Below are positions 37,516 through 47,894 of a DNA stretch of 64,000 nt, piece after piece. Position 1 is the first letter of the stretch. Each line of letters starts with the position of its first letter. The DNA is from Leclercia sp. S52 (GTDB lineage Bacteria; Pseudomonadota; Gammaproteobacteria; Enterobacterales; Enterobacteriaceae). The position numbers and the translations under genes are program-made. Under the pieces are notes generated by a model, which was not told where the DNA came from, did no database searches, and worked only from the letters and a program-made list of their open reading frames with translations. The stretch is from NCBI RefSeq assembly GCF_039727615.1, contig NZ_CP152474.1, forward strand, positions 1,364,001-1,428,000, given 5' to 3'.

Positions 37516-38250
37516 ATGTTCTCTCGCGCTCCGCAGCAGCAGGCTAATACGCCAGCCCCTTTCTATGAAAAGGTAAAACAGGCGATCAGCCATCAGATCG
37601 CCACCGGCGTCTGGCGTCCGCACGATCGCATCCCGTCCGAGGCAGAGCTGGTAGCACAGTTCGGCTTTAGCCGGATGACCATCAACCGCGCGCTGCGGGA
37701 GCTGACCGATGAGGGGCTGCTGGTGCGTCTGCAGGGGGTCGGCACCTTTGTGGCCGAGCCGAAAGGGCAGTCGGCGCTGTTTGAGATTCGCAGCATTGCT
37801 GATGAAATCGCCTCCCGCAACCATCAGCACCGCTGTGAAGTGCTGTTCCTTGAGGAGACGCAGGCCAGCGCCGCGCAGGCGGCGGCGTTGAACGTCAAAG
37901 AGGGCACCCGCATCTTCCACTCCCTGATGCTGCACTTTGAAAACGACATCCCGGTGCAGATCGAGGATCGCTGCCTCAATGCCGCGCTGGTGCCGGATTA
38001 CCTGGAGCAGGACTACACCGCCACCACGCCCCATGCGTATCTGTCGCTGGTCGCACCGCTGACGGAAGGGGAGCATATCGTCGAGGCGGTACGCGCCACC
38101 CCGCAGGAGTGCGAACTGCTGCGCATTAAAGAGCACGATCCCTGCCTGCTGATTCACCGCCGCACCTGGTCAGCCTCGCATATTGTCTCTCACGCCAGAC
38201 TGCTGTTCCCGGGCAACCGCTACCGGCTGCAGGGCCATTTCATGTCATAA
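37516..38250 (+). CDS. hutC: histidine utilisation repressor HutC
   Basis: GntR-family, HutC-subfamily repressor of the hut genes, released by urocanate. Winged helix at the N terminus (IPSEAELVAQFGFSRMTINR) and a C-terminal UTRA ligand-binding domain (from about residue 95, IFHSLMLHFENDIPVQIEDR; LLIHRRTWSASHIVSHARLL). 244 residues. It follows hutG and, given its operator at hutI, probably represses its own operon. Confidence 0.95.
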   Translation: MFSRAPQQQANTPAPFYEKVKQAISHQIATGVWRPHDRIPSEAELVAQFGFSRMTINRALRELTDEGLLVRLQGVGTFVAEPKGQSALFEIRSIADEIASRNHQHRCEVLFLEETQASAAQAAALNVKEGTRIFHSLMLHFENDIPVQIEDRCLNAALVPDYLEQDYTATTPHAYLSLVAPLTEGEHIVEAVRATPQECELLRIKEHDPCLLIHRRTWSASHIVSHARLLFPGNRYRLQGHFMS

Positions 38251-38311
38251 GCCAAAAGCGTGATTGCTGACGCAATATAACAAAAATGTATCGTAATTGT
38301 TAAAACTGGCC

Positions 38312-38340
38312 TTGTGTGCACTTGTCTATACAAGTATATC
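38312..38340 (+). promoter_or_regulatory. hutUH promoter with HutC operator
   Basis: ACTTGTCTATACAAGT (38320-38335) is a near-perfect palindrome, the best HutC operator in the window. It fills the spacer of a promoter TTGTGT (38312-38317) - 17 nt - TATATC (38335-38340), 36 bp upstream of hutU. Confidence 0.78.
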
Positions 38341-38375
38341 TTAGTGTATATTCTGTCCCCAATGAGGAGCACACC

Positions 38376-40061
38376 ATGTCGTCAGGCAAGTACCGCCAGC
38401 AAGAGATCCGCGCCCCACGTGGCACCCAGCTGAATGCCAAAAGCTGGCTCACCGAAGCCCCGCTGCGTATGTTAATGAACAACCTCGATCCCGACGTGGC
38501 GGAAAATCCTCACGAGCTGGTGGTGTATGGCGGGATTGGCCGCGCGGCGCGTAACTGGGAGTGCTATGACGCCATTGTTAACGCGCTCACCGAACTGGAA
38601 AACGACGAAACCCTGCTGGTGCAGTCCGGCAAACCGGTCGGTGTGTTTAAAACCCACGAAAATGCTCCGCGCGTGCTGATCGCTAACTCCAACCTGGTGC
38701 CGCACTGGGCCACCTGGGAACACTTCAACGAACTGGATGCGAAAGGGCTGGCGATGTATGGCCAGATGACCGCCGGGAGCTGGATCTACATCGGCAGCCA
38801 GGGCATTGTCCAGGGCACCTACGAGACCTTCGTCGAGGCCGGTCGTCAGCACTATAACGGCTCCCTGAAAGGCCGTTGGGTTCTCACCGCGGGCCTGGGC
38901 GGCATGGGCGGCGCACAGCCGCTGGCGGCCACTCTGGCGGGGGCCTGCTCCCTGAACATTGAGTGCCAGCAGAGCCGCATCGATTTCCGTCTGCGTACCC
39001 GCTACGTCGATGAGCAGGCCGATTCGCTCGACGACGCCCTGGCGCGCATTAACAAATACACCCAGCAGGGTAAAGCGGTCTCGATTGCCCTGTGCGGCAA
39101 TGCGGCCGACATTGTGCCGGAACTGGTGGCGCGCGGCGTGCGTCCGGACCTGGTCACCGATCAGACCAGCGCCCACGATCCGCTGCACGGCTACCTGCCA
39201 AAAGGCTGGAGCTGGGAAGAGTACCAGCAGAAAGCGCAGCAGGATCCGGAAGGCACCGTGCTGGCGGCGAAGCGCTCGATGGCCGATCACGTTAATGCGA
39301 TGCTGACCTTCAGCCAGCAGGGTGTTCCGACCTTCGATTATGGCAACAACATCCGCCAGATGGCGAAAGAGATGGGCGTGGCCAATGCCTTTGACTTCCC
39401 GGGCTTTGTTCCTGCCTATATCCGTCCGCTGTTCTGCCGCGGGATCGGCCCGTTCCGCTGGGTGGCGCTCTCAGGCGACCCGGACGATATCTACAAAACC
39501 GACGCCAAAGTGAAAGAGATTGTCGCCGATGATGAGCATCTGCATCACTGGCTGGATATGGCTCGCGAGCGCATCAGCTTCCAGGGACTGCCGGCGCGTA
39601 TCTGCTGGGTAGGGCTGGAGTGGCGTCAGAAGCTGGGTCTGGCCTTTAACGAAATGGTCCGCAGCGGTGAAGTCTCCGCACCGATCGTTATCGGTCGTGA
39701 CCATCTTGATTCGGGCTCGGTTGCCAGCCCGAACCGTGAAACCGAAGCCATGCAGGACGGCTCCGACGCGGTCTCCGACTGGCCGCTGCTGAACGCGCTG
39801 CTTAACACCGCCAGCGGCGCGACCTGGGTCTCGCTGCACCACGGCGGCGGGGTCGGGATGGGCTTCTCCCAGCATGCCGGGATGGTGATCGTCTGTGACG
39901 GCACCGATGAAGCCGCGGCCCGTATCGCCCGCGTGCTGCACAACGATCCGGCGACGGGCGTAATGCGCCATGCCGATGCCGGGTATGACATTGCCATCGA
40001 CTGCGCGAAAGAGCAGGGCCTGAACCTGCCGATGATCACCGCTAAACAAGGAAAGCACTGA
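38376..40061 (+). CDS. hutU: urocanate hydratase HutU
   Basis: Second enzyme of histidine degradation, converting urocanate to imidazolonepropionate using tightly bound NAD as electrophile. 561 residues. Family motifs: [50 protein letters not shown] (nucleotide binding), and [19 protein letters not shown] with the conserved Cys. ATG 38376 follows gaggag and gives the standard length. Its stop overlaps hutH by one base. Confidence 0.96.
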   Translation: MSSGKYRQQEIRAPRGTQLNAKSWLTEAPLRMLMNNLDPDVAENPHELVVYGGIGRAARNWECYDAIVNALTELENDETLLVQSGKPVGVFKTHENAPRVLIANSNLVPHWATWEHFNELDAKGLAMYGQMTAGSWIYIGSQGIVQGTYETFVEAGRQHYNGSLKGRWVLTAGLGGMGGAQPLAATLAGACSLNIECQQSRIDFRLRTRYVDEQADSLDDALARINKYTQQGKAVSIALCGNAADIVPELVARGVRPDLVTDQTSAHDPLHGYLPKGWSWEEYQQKAQQDPEGTVLAAKRSMADHVNAMLTFSQQGVPTFDYGNNIRQMAKEMGVANAFDFPGFVPAYIRPLFCRGIGPFRWVALSGDPDDIYKTDAKVKEIVADDEHLHHWLDMARERISFQGLPARICWVGLEWRQKLGLAFNEMVRSGEVSAPIVIGRDHLDSGSVASPNRETEAMQDGSDAVSDWPLLNALLNTASGATWVSLHHGGGVGMGFSQHAGMVIVCDGTDEAAARIARVLHNDPATGVMRHADAGYDIAIDCAKEQGLNLPMITAKQGKH

Positions 40062-41582
40062 TGAACGCTTTAACCCTGACGCCCGGTTCCCTGACCCTGG
40101 CCCAGCTGCGCCAGGTCTGGCGGCAGCCGCTACAGCTGACGCTTGATAAGACCGCCCACCAGGCCATCAACGACAGCGTCGCCTGCGTGGAAGCCATTGT
40201 CGCCGAAGGGCGCACCGCCTACGGGATCAACACCGGTTTTGGCCTGCTGGCGCAGACGCGCATCGCCACCCACGATCTGGAAAACCTGCAGCGTTCGCTG
40301 GTGCTGTCCCACTCGGCGGGCGTCGGTGAGCCGCTGGATGACGATATCGTACGCCTGATGATGGTGCTGAAAATCAACAGTCTGGCGCGCGGTTTCTCCG
40401 GTATCCGCCTGAGCGTGATTGAGGCGCTGATTGCCATGGTCAATGCCGGCGTCTACCCGTGGATCCCGGCCAAAGGCTCGGTCGGCGCGTCCGGCGACCT
40501 GGCCCCGCTGGCGCACATGTCCCTGACCCTGCTCGGCGAAGGCAAAGCCCGCTACCGTGGCGAATGGTTACCGGCCGCCACCGCTCTGCAAAAAGCGGGT
40601 CTGGCGCCGGTGACGCTGGCGGCGAAAGAGGGGCTGGCGCTGCTCAACGGCACTCAGGCCTCCACCGCCTTTGCCCTGCGCGGCCTGTTTGAAGGCGAAG
40701 ACCTGTTTGCCTCGGCGGTGGTCTGCGGGGCGCTCACCACCGAAGCGGTGCTCGGCTCCCGCCGCCCGTTTGACGCGCGCATCCACGAGGTGCGCGGCCA
40801 GCGCGGACAGATCGACGCCGCGGCGCTGTTCCGTCACGTCCTGACCGACACCAGCGCCATTGCCGAGTCGCATCACAACTGCGACAAGGTGCAGGATCCG
40901 TACTCCCTGCGCTGTCAGCCGCAGGTGATGGGTGCCTGCCTGACCCAGCTGCGCCAGGCGGCAGAGGTGCTGCTGGTGGAATCCAACGCCGTTTCCGATA
41001 ACCCGCTGGTGTTCGCTGCGGAGAACGAAGTGGTCTCCGGGGGGTAACTTCCACGCCGAACCGGTGGCGATGGCGGCGGATAATCTGGCCCTGGCGATTG
41101 CCGAAATCGGTGCGCTGTCGGAGCGTCGCATCGCGCTGATGATGGATAAACATATGTCCCAGCTGCCGCCGTTCCTGGTGCGCAACGGTGGCGTGAACTC
41201 CGGGTTTATGATTGCTCAGGTTACCGCCGCCGCGCTGGCGAGCGAGAACAAAGCCCTGTCGCACCCGCACAGCGTGGACAGTCTGCCGACCTCGGCGAAC
41301 CAGGAAGATCATGTCTCGATGGCCCCGGCGGCAGGTCGCCGTTTGTGGGAGATGGCGGGCAACACCCGCGGGGTGCTGGCGGTAGAGTGGTTAGCGGCCT
41401 GCCAGGGCTGCGATCTGCGCGACGGTCTGACCTCCAGCCCGCTGCTGGAGCAGGCGCGGCATATCCTGCGCGAGCAGGTGGCGCACTATGATGACGACCG
41501 CTTCTTTGCTCCGGATATTGATGCAGCGATGGGGCTGCTGGATGAAGGCAGTCTGGTCCGGTTGTTACCTGCGTTCCTGTAA
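40061..41582 (+). CDS. hutH: histidine ammonia-lyase HutH (frame break in G run)
   Basis: First enzyme of histidine degradation, eliminating ammonia to form urocanate. The MIO-forming Ala-Ser-Gly is in [15 protein letters not shown]; other conserved segments are [35 protein letters not shown] and [11 protein letters not shown]. The frame breaks at the six-G run 41039-41044. Removing one G restores [17 protein letters not shown] and a 506-residue protein, the family length. Both halves are otherwise intact. Confidence 0.93.
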
Positions 41583-41593
41583 ACAGAACGGCA

Positions 41594-41671
41594 AAACCGT
41601 AGGCCGGGTAAGGCGAAGCCGCCACCCGGCAAATGCCCGGCGGCGCTGCGCTTGCACGGGCCTACGGTTTT
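41594..41671. repeat. REP/BIME-type inverted repeats
   Basis: aaaccgtaggccgggtaagg ... gccacccggcaaatgcccgg ... acgggcctacggttt: two head-to-head REP (PU) units whose outer ends, aaaccgtaggcc and ggcctacggttt, also pair. It lies between the convergent hutH and ybhB stops and probably serves as transcript end and gyrase/IHF-type repeat. Confidence 0.85.
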
Positions 41672-41695
41672 GGGCGGTTTTCAGGCCAGCTTTTT

Positions 41696-42172
41696 TTACG
41701 AATACATCGCCGTAATCGACGCGCTGCCCAGGGTGTGGAAATGGACGTTAAAGCCCACCATCGCGCCGCTCGCGTCTTCATCGACCTCGATTCTCTCCAC
41801 GTCCAGCGCATGCACCGTAAAGATATAACGATGGGTTTCGCCTTTTGGCGGCGCCGCGCCGCCGTATCCCGCTTTACCAAAATCGGTGCGGGTCTCGACG
41901 GCCCCCTCCGGCAGCGCCACCAGCGAGGAGCCGGAGCCCTGCGGCAGCACGCGGGTATCGGCGGGAATATTGGCGACAATCCAGTGCCACCAGCCGGAGC
42001 CGGTAGGGGCGTCCGGGTCATAACAGGTCACGACAAAGCTTTTGGTGCCTGACGGCACCTCGTCCCACGCCAGATGCGGAGAGATGTTATCTCCCTCATA
42101 CCCCATGCCGTTAAACACATGACGCAGCGGGAGTTTATCGCCGTCGCGCAGATCCTTACTGATGAGTTTCAT
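41696..42172 (-). CDS. ybhB: YbhB, phosphatidylethanolamine-binding-protein family
   Basis: 158-residue PEBP/RKIP-fold protein, cytoplasmic, of unknown physiological role in bacteria. PEBP signature: FVVTCYDPDAPTGSGWWHWI, with GETHRYIFTVHAL later. ATG 42172 gives the E. coli length. It lies next to bioA on the same strand, as in E. coli. Confidence 0.95.
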   Translation of the reverse strand: MKLISKDLRDGDKLPLRHVFNGMGYEGDNISPHLAWDEVPSGTKSFVVTCYDPDAPTGSGWWHWIVANIPADTRVLPQGSGSSLVALPEGAVETRTDFGKAGYGGAAPPKGETHRYIFTVHALDVERIEVDEDASGAMVGFNVHFHTLGSASITAMYS

Positions 42173-42215
42173 ACCGTTTCTCCGTAATAAGCTCTGCCAG
42201 AAGTGTAACGCAAAA

Positions 42216-43505
42216 CTAGAGCCTGAAGTGCACGGGTTCCTGTACCGCATCCACCACCGCCCGGGTTAGCCTGCTGAGCTGGTCCGGGCTTATCACATAC
42301 GGCGGCATCAGATAGATTAACTTGCCGAACGGCCGCACCCAGACGCCGCGCGCCACAAAGAAGCGCTGCAGTTCCGCCATGTTCACCGGATGGGTTATTT
42401 CGACGACGCCGATAGCCCCCAACACCCGCACGTCCGCGACAAACTCTGATTCCTGCGCCGCCGCCAGCTCCTCTTTCAGTTGGGCTTCGATGGCGGCCAC
42501 CTGAGCCTGCCACTCACCGCTCTCCAGCAGGGCGAGGCTCTCGCTGGCGACCGCACAGGCCAGCGGGTTGCCCATAAAGGTCGGGCCGTGCATAAAGCAG
42601 CCTGCTTCGCCGTTGCTGATAGTCTCCGCCACATGGCGGGTAGTGAGGGTGGCGGAGAGGGTCATGGTGCCCCCGGTCAGCGCTTTGCCGAGGCAGAGAA
42701 TGTCCGGCGTAATGCCCGCGTGCTCGCAGGCGAACAGCTTGCCGGTACGCCCGAAGCCGGTCGCGATCTCGTCGGCAATCAGCAGGATGCCCTCGCGGTC
42801 GCACATCCTGCGGATGCGCTTCAGCCACTCGGGATGGTACATGCGCATCCCGCCCGCGCCCTGCACGACGGGCTCGAGGATCACCGCCGCAATCTCGTGG
42901 CGATGAGCGGCCATCAGGCGGGCAAAGCCGACCATGTCCATCTCATCCCACTCGCCGTCAAAGCGGCTCTGCGGCGCCGGGGCAAACAGGTTTTCCGGCA
43001 GATAGCCTTTCCACAGGCTGTGCATCGAGTTGTCGGGATCGCACACCGACATCGCCCCGAAGGTGTCGCCGTGGTAGCCGTTGCGGAAGGTGATAAACCG
43101 CTGGCGGCTTTCGCCCTTCGCGTGCCAGTACTGCAGCGCCATTTTCATCGCCACTTCCACCGCCACCGAGCCGGAATCGGCCAGGAATACGCACTCCAGC
43201 GCCTCGGGGGTCATCGCCACCAGCCGACGGCAGAGATCCACCGCCGGTTGATGGGTAATGCCGCCAAACATGACGTGCGACATGCGGTCAATCTGCGCTT
43301 TCATCGCCGCGTTCAGCCGGGGGTGATTGTAGCCATGAATGGCTGCCCACCAGGAGGACATGCCGTCCACCAGCTGTTCGCCGCTGGCCAGCGTCAGCTC
43401 GCAGCCGTGCGCTTCCGTCACCGGATACACCGGCAGGGGTTGGGTCATGGAGGTGTAGGGATGCCAGATGTGTTGCCGATCGAAGGCGAGATCGTCCGTT
43501 GTCAT
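42216..43505 (-). CDS. bioA: adenosylmethionine-8-amino-7-oxononanoate aminotransferase BioA
   Basis: PLP-dependent class III aminotransferase using S-adenosylmethionine as amino donor to make 7,8-diaminopelargonate. 429 residues. Motifs: [53 protein letters not shown], and the PLP lysine in [10 protein letters not shown]. The start at 43505 lies next to the bidirectional BirA operator. Transcribed divergently from bioBFCD. Confidence 0.97.
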   Translation of the reverse strand: MTTDDLAFDRQHIWHPYTSMTQPLPVYPVTEAHGCELTLASGEQLVDGMSSWWAAIHGYNHPRLNAAMKAQIDRMSHVMFGGITHQPAVDLCRRLVAMTPEALECVFLADSGSVAVEVAMKMALQYWHAKGESRQRFITFRNGYHGDTFGAMSVCDPDNSMHSLWKGYLPENLFAPAPQSRFDGEWDEMDMVGFARLMAAHRHEIAAVILEPVVQGAGGMRMYHPEWLKRIRRMCDREGILLIADEIATGFGRTGKLFACEHAGITPDILCLGKALTGGTMTLSATLTTRHVAETISNGEAGCFMHGPTFMGNPLACAVASESLALLESGEWQAQVAAIEAQLKEELAAAQESEFVADVRVLGAIGVVEITHPVNMAELQRFFVARGVWVRPFGKLIYLMPPYVISPDQLSRLTRAVVDAVQEPVHFRL

Positions 43506-43511
43506 AATCGA

Positions 43512-43547
43512 CTTGTAAACCATTTTGAAAACATTTAGGTTTACAAG
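43512..43547. promoter_or_regulatory. BirA operator between bioA and bioB
   Basis: TTGTAAACC (43513-43521), 16-nt spacer, GGTTTACAA (43538-43546): a perfect inverted BirA box. Biotinoyl-AMP-bound BirA dimer binding here represses both bioA and bioBFCD. Confidence 0.92.
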
Positions 43548-43593
43548 CATAACCCGAACCCATCCTGAACAAAACCCCTTTTGGAGATGCCCC

Positions 43594-44634
43594 ATGGCTC
43601 ACCAGACTCGCTGGACACTGTCGCAAGTCACTGCATTATTTGAAAAACCCCTGCTGGAACTGCTGTTTGAAGCGCAGCAGATCCACCGTCAGCATTTCGA
43701 CCCGCAGCAGGTGCAGGTCAGCACCCTGCTGTCGATCAAGACCGGGGCCTGCCCGGAAGACTGTAAATACTGCCCGCAAAGCGCGCGCTACAAAACCGGC
43801 CTCGAATCCGAGCGCCTGATGGAAGTGGAGCAGGTGCTGGAGTCGGCGCGCCAGGCGAAAAATGCCGGTTCGACCCGCTTCTGCATGGGCGCGGCCTGGA
43901 AAAACCCGCACGAGCGCGACATGCCGTATCTCGAGCAGATGGTGCAGGGCGTGAAGGCGATGGGCCTCGAAGCCTGTATGACCCTCGGCACGCTGGACGA
44001 CACCCAGGCTCAGCGCCTGGCCTCGGCGGGGCTGGATTACTACAACCACAACCTCGACACCTCCCCGGAGTTCTACGGCAACATCATCACCACCCGCACC
44101 TACCAGGAGCGTCTGGACACGCTGGACAAAGTGCGCGAGGCGGGCATTAAGGTCTGCTCGGGCGGGATTGTCGGCTTAGGCGAAACGGTCACCGATCGCG
44201 CCGGTCTGCTGCTGCAGCTGGCGAACCTGCCAACCCCGCCGGAGAGCGTGCCGATCAACATGCTGGTGAAGGTGAAAGGCACCCCGCTGGCCGATAACGA
44301 CGACGTCGACGCCTTTGACTTTATCCGCACCATCGCGGTGGCGCGGGTGATGATGCCGACCTCGTATGTACGCCTCTCGGCGGGCCGCGAGCAGATGAAC
44401 GAGCAGACTCAGGCGATGTGCTTTATGGCCGGGGCTAACTCCATCTTCTACGGCTGCAAGCTGCTCACCACCCCGAACCCGGAAGAGGACAAAGACGTCC
44501 AGCTGTTCCGCAAGCTGGGGCTCAACCCGCAGCAGACGGCGGTGCTGACCGGTGATAACGAGCAGCAGCACCAGCTCGAACAGCAGCTTTTCAACGCCGA
44601 TACCGACCAGTTCTACAACGCGGCAACGGTATGA
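43594..44634 (+). CDS. bioB: biotin synthase BioB
   Basis: Radical SAM enzyme inserting sulfur into dethiobiotin. The CxxxCxxC cluster motif is in [17 protein letters not shown]. Conserved [14 protein letters not shown] and [20 protein letters not shown] are visible. 346 residues from ATG 43594, as in E. coli. Its stop overlaps bioF (ATGA). Confidence 0.97.
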   Translation: MAHQTRWTLSQVTALFEKPLLELLFEAQQIHRQHFDPQQVQVSTLLSIKTGACPEDCKYCPQSARYKTGLESERLMEVEQVLESARQAKNAGSTRFCMGAAWKNPHERDMPYLEQMVQGVKAMGLEACMTLGTLDDTQAQRLASAGLDYYNHNLDTSPEFYGNIITTRTYQERLDTLDKVREAGIKVCSGGIVGLGETVTDRAGLLLQLANLPTPPESVPINMLVKVKGTPLADNDDVDAFDFIRTIAVARVMMPTSYVRLSAGREQMNEQTQAMCFMAGANSIFYGCKLLTTPNPEEDKDVQLFRKLGLNPQQTAVLTGDNEQQHQLEQQLFNADTDQFYNAATV

Positions 44635-45789
44635 CCTGGCAACAACGCATTGATGCCGCCCTCGACGCACGCCGGGCGGCAGACGCCCTGCGGGTACGCA
44701 CCCCGGTGGAGAACGGCGCCGGGCGCTTTCTCACCCGCGAGCAACGGCGGTACTGCAACTTCTCCGGCAATGACTATCTCGGCCTGAGCCAGCATCCCGC
44801 CATCATCCGTGCCTGGCAACAGGGCGCGGAGCAGTACGGCGTGGGCAGCGGTGGCTCCGGCCACGTCAGCGGTTACACTCACGCGCATCAGGCGCTGGAG
44901 GAGCACCTTGCCGGGTGGCTCGGCTACCCCCCGGGCGCTGCTGTTTATCTCCGGTTTTGCCGCCAATCAGGCGCTGATTGCCGCCCTGACCGGCAAAGAG
45001 GATCGCATCGTGGCCGACCGCTTAAGTCACGCCTCCCTGCTGGAAGCCGCCAGCCACAGCCCGGCCCAGCTCAGGCGCTTCGCCCATAACGATGTTGCCC
45101 AACTGGCCTCGCTGCTGGATAAACCCTGCGCCGGGCAACAGCTGGTGGTGACCGAAGGGATCTTCAGCATGGACGGCGACAGCGCCCCGCTGGACGATAT
45201 CCATGCGGCGACCCGGCGGCAGGGCAGCTGGCTGCTGGTGGACGATGCCCACGGCATCGGCGTCACCGGTCCAGAAGGGCGCGGAAGCGCTGCCAGCCAG
45301 GGCATCAAACCCGAGCTGCTGGTGGTGACCTTTGGCAAAGGCGTTGGCGTCAGCGGGGCGGCGGTGCTGTGCAGCGACTCTGTCGCCGACTACCTGCTGC
45401 AGTTCGCCCGCCATCTGATCTACAGCACCAGCATGCCTCCTGCCCAGGCGGTGGCGCTGCTGGCGGCCTTTAACCTGATTCGCAGCGACGAAGGCGAAGC
45501 GCGTCGCCAGCGGCTGGCTGCTTTGATCGACCAGTTCCGCGCGGGCGTGCGCGATCTGCCGATGGCGATCACCGCCTCGCAGAGCGCCATTCAGCCGCTG
45601 ATCGTCGGCGAAAACGCGCGGGCCCTGCATCTGGCGCAAACCCTCAGAGAGCAGGGGATCTGGGTGACCGCCATTCGTCCGCCCACCGTACCGGCGGGCA
45701 CGGCGCGCCTGCGCCTGACCCTGACGGCGGCGCATGAACCGGAAGATATCACCGCGTTACTGGAGGCGCTGCATGCCGCAAGTGAATAA
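44631..45789 (+). CDS. bioF: 8-amino-7-oxononanoate synthase BioF (frame break in C run)
   Basis: PLP-dependent alpha-oxoamine synthase joining pimeloyl-ACP/CoA and alanine. Motifs: [33 protein letters not shown] and the PLP lysine in [15 protein letters not shown]. The frame changes at the six-C run 44927-44932. Dropping one C gives [19 protein letters not shown] and 385 residues, close to E. coli (384). Start and stop overlap bioB and bioC. Confidence 0.93.
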
Positions 45790-46528
45790 ACAGGCGATTG
45801 CCGCCGCCTTTGGTCGGGCGGCGCACAGCTACTCACGCCACGACGCACTCCAGCGGCAAAGTGCCGACGGGCTGCGGGCCCTGCTCGCAGAGAACACCTT
45901 CGCCAGCGTGCTGGACGCCGGCTGCGGCCCGGGAAGCAACAGCCTGGCATGGCGCCAGGCCGGGAGCGTGGTGACGGCGATGGATCTCTGCGCTCCGATG
46001 CTGGAGGAAGCACGCCGCAACCAGGCGGCCGACCGCTATCTGCAGGCCGATATCGAAGCCATTCCGCTGGCCGATGCGCAGTTCAGCCTGGTCTGGAGCC
46101 ATCTGGCGGTGCAGTGGTGCGCCAGCCTGCCGCAGGCGCTGTCCGAGCTGTACCGGGTGACGCAGCCGGGAGGCAAGGTGGCCTTCACCACGCTGCTCAA
46201 CGGCTCGCTGCCGGAGCTGAATCAGGCCTGGCAGGCGGTGGACACCCAGCCGCACGCCAACCGCTTCCTGAGCGGGCAGCAGGTGAACGACGCTTTGTCC
46301 GGCTGGCAGTACCGCTGTGCGGTGCAGACCGTCACCCTGCTGTTTGACGATGCGCTCAGCGCCATGCAGTCCCTGAAGGGGATCGGCGCCACCCATCTGC
46401 ACGCCGGGCGGGCCGACAGGCCCTTAACGCGCGGCCAGCTGCAGCAGCTGGCGCAGGCCTGGCCGCAGCAGGCGGGGAAATTCCCGCTCTCCTATCAACT
46501 TTTTCATGGAATTATCGAACGTGACTGA
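45773..46528 (+). CDS. bioC: malonyl-ACP O-methyltransferase BioC
   Basis: SAM-dependent methyltransferase that caps malonyl-ACP to start pimelate synthesis through fatty acid enzymes. SAM motif [17 protein letters not shown]; post motif: [21 protein letters not shown]-terminal [14 protein letters not shown]. 251 residues, as in E. coli. I chose ATG 45773, which overlaps the bioF end by 17 nt and aligns with [17 protein letters not shown]. Confidence 0.95.
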   Translation: MPQVNKQAIAAAFGRAAHSYSRHDALQRQSADGLRALLAENTFASVLDAGCGPGSNSLAWRQAGSVVTAMDLCAPMLEEARRNQAADRYLQADIEAIPLADAQFSLVWSHLAVQWCASLPQALSELYRVTQPGGKVAFTTLLNGSLPELNQAWQAVDTQPHANRFLSGQQVNDALSGWQYRCAVQTVTLLFDDALSAMQSLKGIGATHLHAGRADRPLTRGQLQQLAQAWPQQAGKFPLSYQLFHGIIERD

Positions 46529-47246
46529 ACGTTATTTTGTCACCGGCACCGACACCGAGGTCGGTAAAACCGTCGCCAGCACCGCCCTGTTACAGGCGGC
46601 ACGGGCCCTGGGCCGTAATACCGCCGGATACAAACCGGTGGCGTCCGGCAGCGAGATGACTGCGCTGGGGCTGCGCAACAGCGATGCGCTGGCGTTACAG
46701 CGCAACAGCAGCGTGACGCTGAGCTACCCGACGGTGAACCCTTACACCTTCGCGGAGCCGACATCGCCGCACATCATCAGCGCCGACGAGCAGCGCCCGA
46801 TCCTGTTCAGCACGCTCTCCGCCGGGTTACGCACCCTGGAGAGCCGTGCCGACTGGGTGCTGGTGGAAGGGGCGGGCGGCTGGTTCACGCCGCTGTCGCA
46901 GGAGCAGACCTTCGCCGACTGGGTGATGGCCGAGCGTCTGCCGGTGATCCTGGTGGTGGGGGTGAAGCTGGGCTGTATCAACCACGCGATGCTGACCGCG
47001 CAGGCGATTCAGCAGGCGGGGCTGCATTTTGCCGGCTGGGTGGCGAACGGGGTCGTACCGCCCGGTAAACGCCATGCCGAGTACATGGCGACGCTGCAGC
47101 GCGTGCTGCCTGCACCGCTGTTGGGCGAGATCCCGTGGCTGGGCGACGCGGCTGACACCGCGGCAGTCGGGCAGTATCTGTCTCTTACTGCGCTGACGCC
47201 GTCGGCCCCATCCAGTGGGCAATCAGCGGGTCATCCAGCTCGCTGA
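46521..47246 (+). CDS. bioD: dethiobiotin synthetase BioD
   Basis: ATP-dependent carboxylase closing the ureido ring of dethiobiotin. P-loop: [15 protein letters not shown]; also [24 protein letters not shown] and [15 protein letters not shown] 46521 overlaps bioC and matches the E. coli start; ATG 46506 is the alternative. At 241 residues the protein is longer than E. coli BioD (225) because of a proline/serine-rich tail ([17 protein letters not shown]) that lies antisense to the end of the next gene. Confidence 0.93.
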   Translation: MTERYFVTGTDTEVGKTVASTALLQAARALGRNTAGYKPVASGSEMTALGLRNSDALALQRNSSVTLSYPTVNPYTFAEPTSPHIISADEQRPILFSTLSAGLRTLESRADWVLVEGAGGWFTPLSQEQTFADWVMAERLPVILVVGVKLGCINHAMLTAQAIQQAGLHFAGWVANGVVPPGKRHAEYMATLQRVLPAPLLGEIPWLGDAADTAAVGQYLSLTALTPSAPSSGQSAGHPAR

Positions 47247-47894
47247 CCCGGCCCTGAGCCACATTTCGCCCGCGGTAAAGCAGGCAAAAGCGATCCGCCA
47301 CCCGACGGATCAGGGAGAGGTGCTGCTCCGCCAGCAGCACCGATAACCCCAGCTCCCGGTTGAACCTGAGCAGCAGCTGCGCCAGCTTGAGAGTAAACAG
47401 CTGGCCGGTGCCGCGGCTGGGCTCGTCGAGGATCAGCAGACGAGGGCGAGTCACCAGCGCGTTAGCCAGTGCCAGCTGGTACTGCTGATCGTCATTAAGG
47501 CCCGAGGCACGCTGCTGGCGCAGCGGGTAAAGCTCCGGAAAGAACTCAAATACGTCGCGGCTCACCGTTCCCCCCCGCGATGCCTTTCGCCATCCGCGCA
47601 ATATGCAAATTCTCATCAACCGTCAGCTGCGAAAAGATCCGCCTGTCCTGCGGTACAAAGCTGATGCCCGCCCCGGCCTGCTGTAAATCGCAGGGGGGAA
47701 GCACCGGCGTCATGCCAGACCATGGTGCCGCTGGCGATGGGCAGCAGGCCGGCAATGCAGTTCACAAGGGTGGTTTTTCCCATCCCGGGCAGCCCGAGAA
47801 CGCCGGTGCAGACGCCGGGAGGGAGATCGAGGTCAACGTTCCACAGGGTGTGGCGATCCCCGTAATACTGGTTTACGGCGCGCAGGCTTAACAT
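47185..47894 (-). CDS. orphan ABC ATPase, LivF/UrtE-like, two frame breaks
   Basis: About 235 residues after removing one base at each of two runs: G6 at 47693-47698 and C7 at 47570-47576. Start MLSLRAVNQYYGDRHTLW; Walker A LPGMGKTTLVNCIAGLL; Q-loop region GISFVPQDRRIFSQLTV; Walker B PRLLILDEPSRGTG. It resembles branched-chain amino acid or urea transporter ATPases (LivF/UrtE), but the LSGGQ signature is degenerate (ASGLNDDQQYQLALA). No permease or binding protein is adjacent. It lies between bioD and uvrB, where E. coli K-12 has nothing. Confidence 0.75.

Noticed and set aside
42480..43538. A 352-codon frame antisense to bioA.
   Set aside because: GC-rich DNA leaves antisense frames open; the composition (Arg, His, Ala-rich) and lack of motifs mark it as a shadow of bioA.
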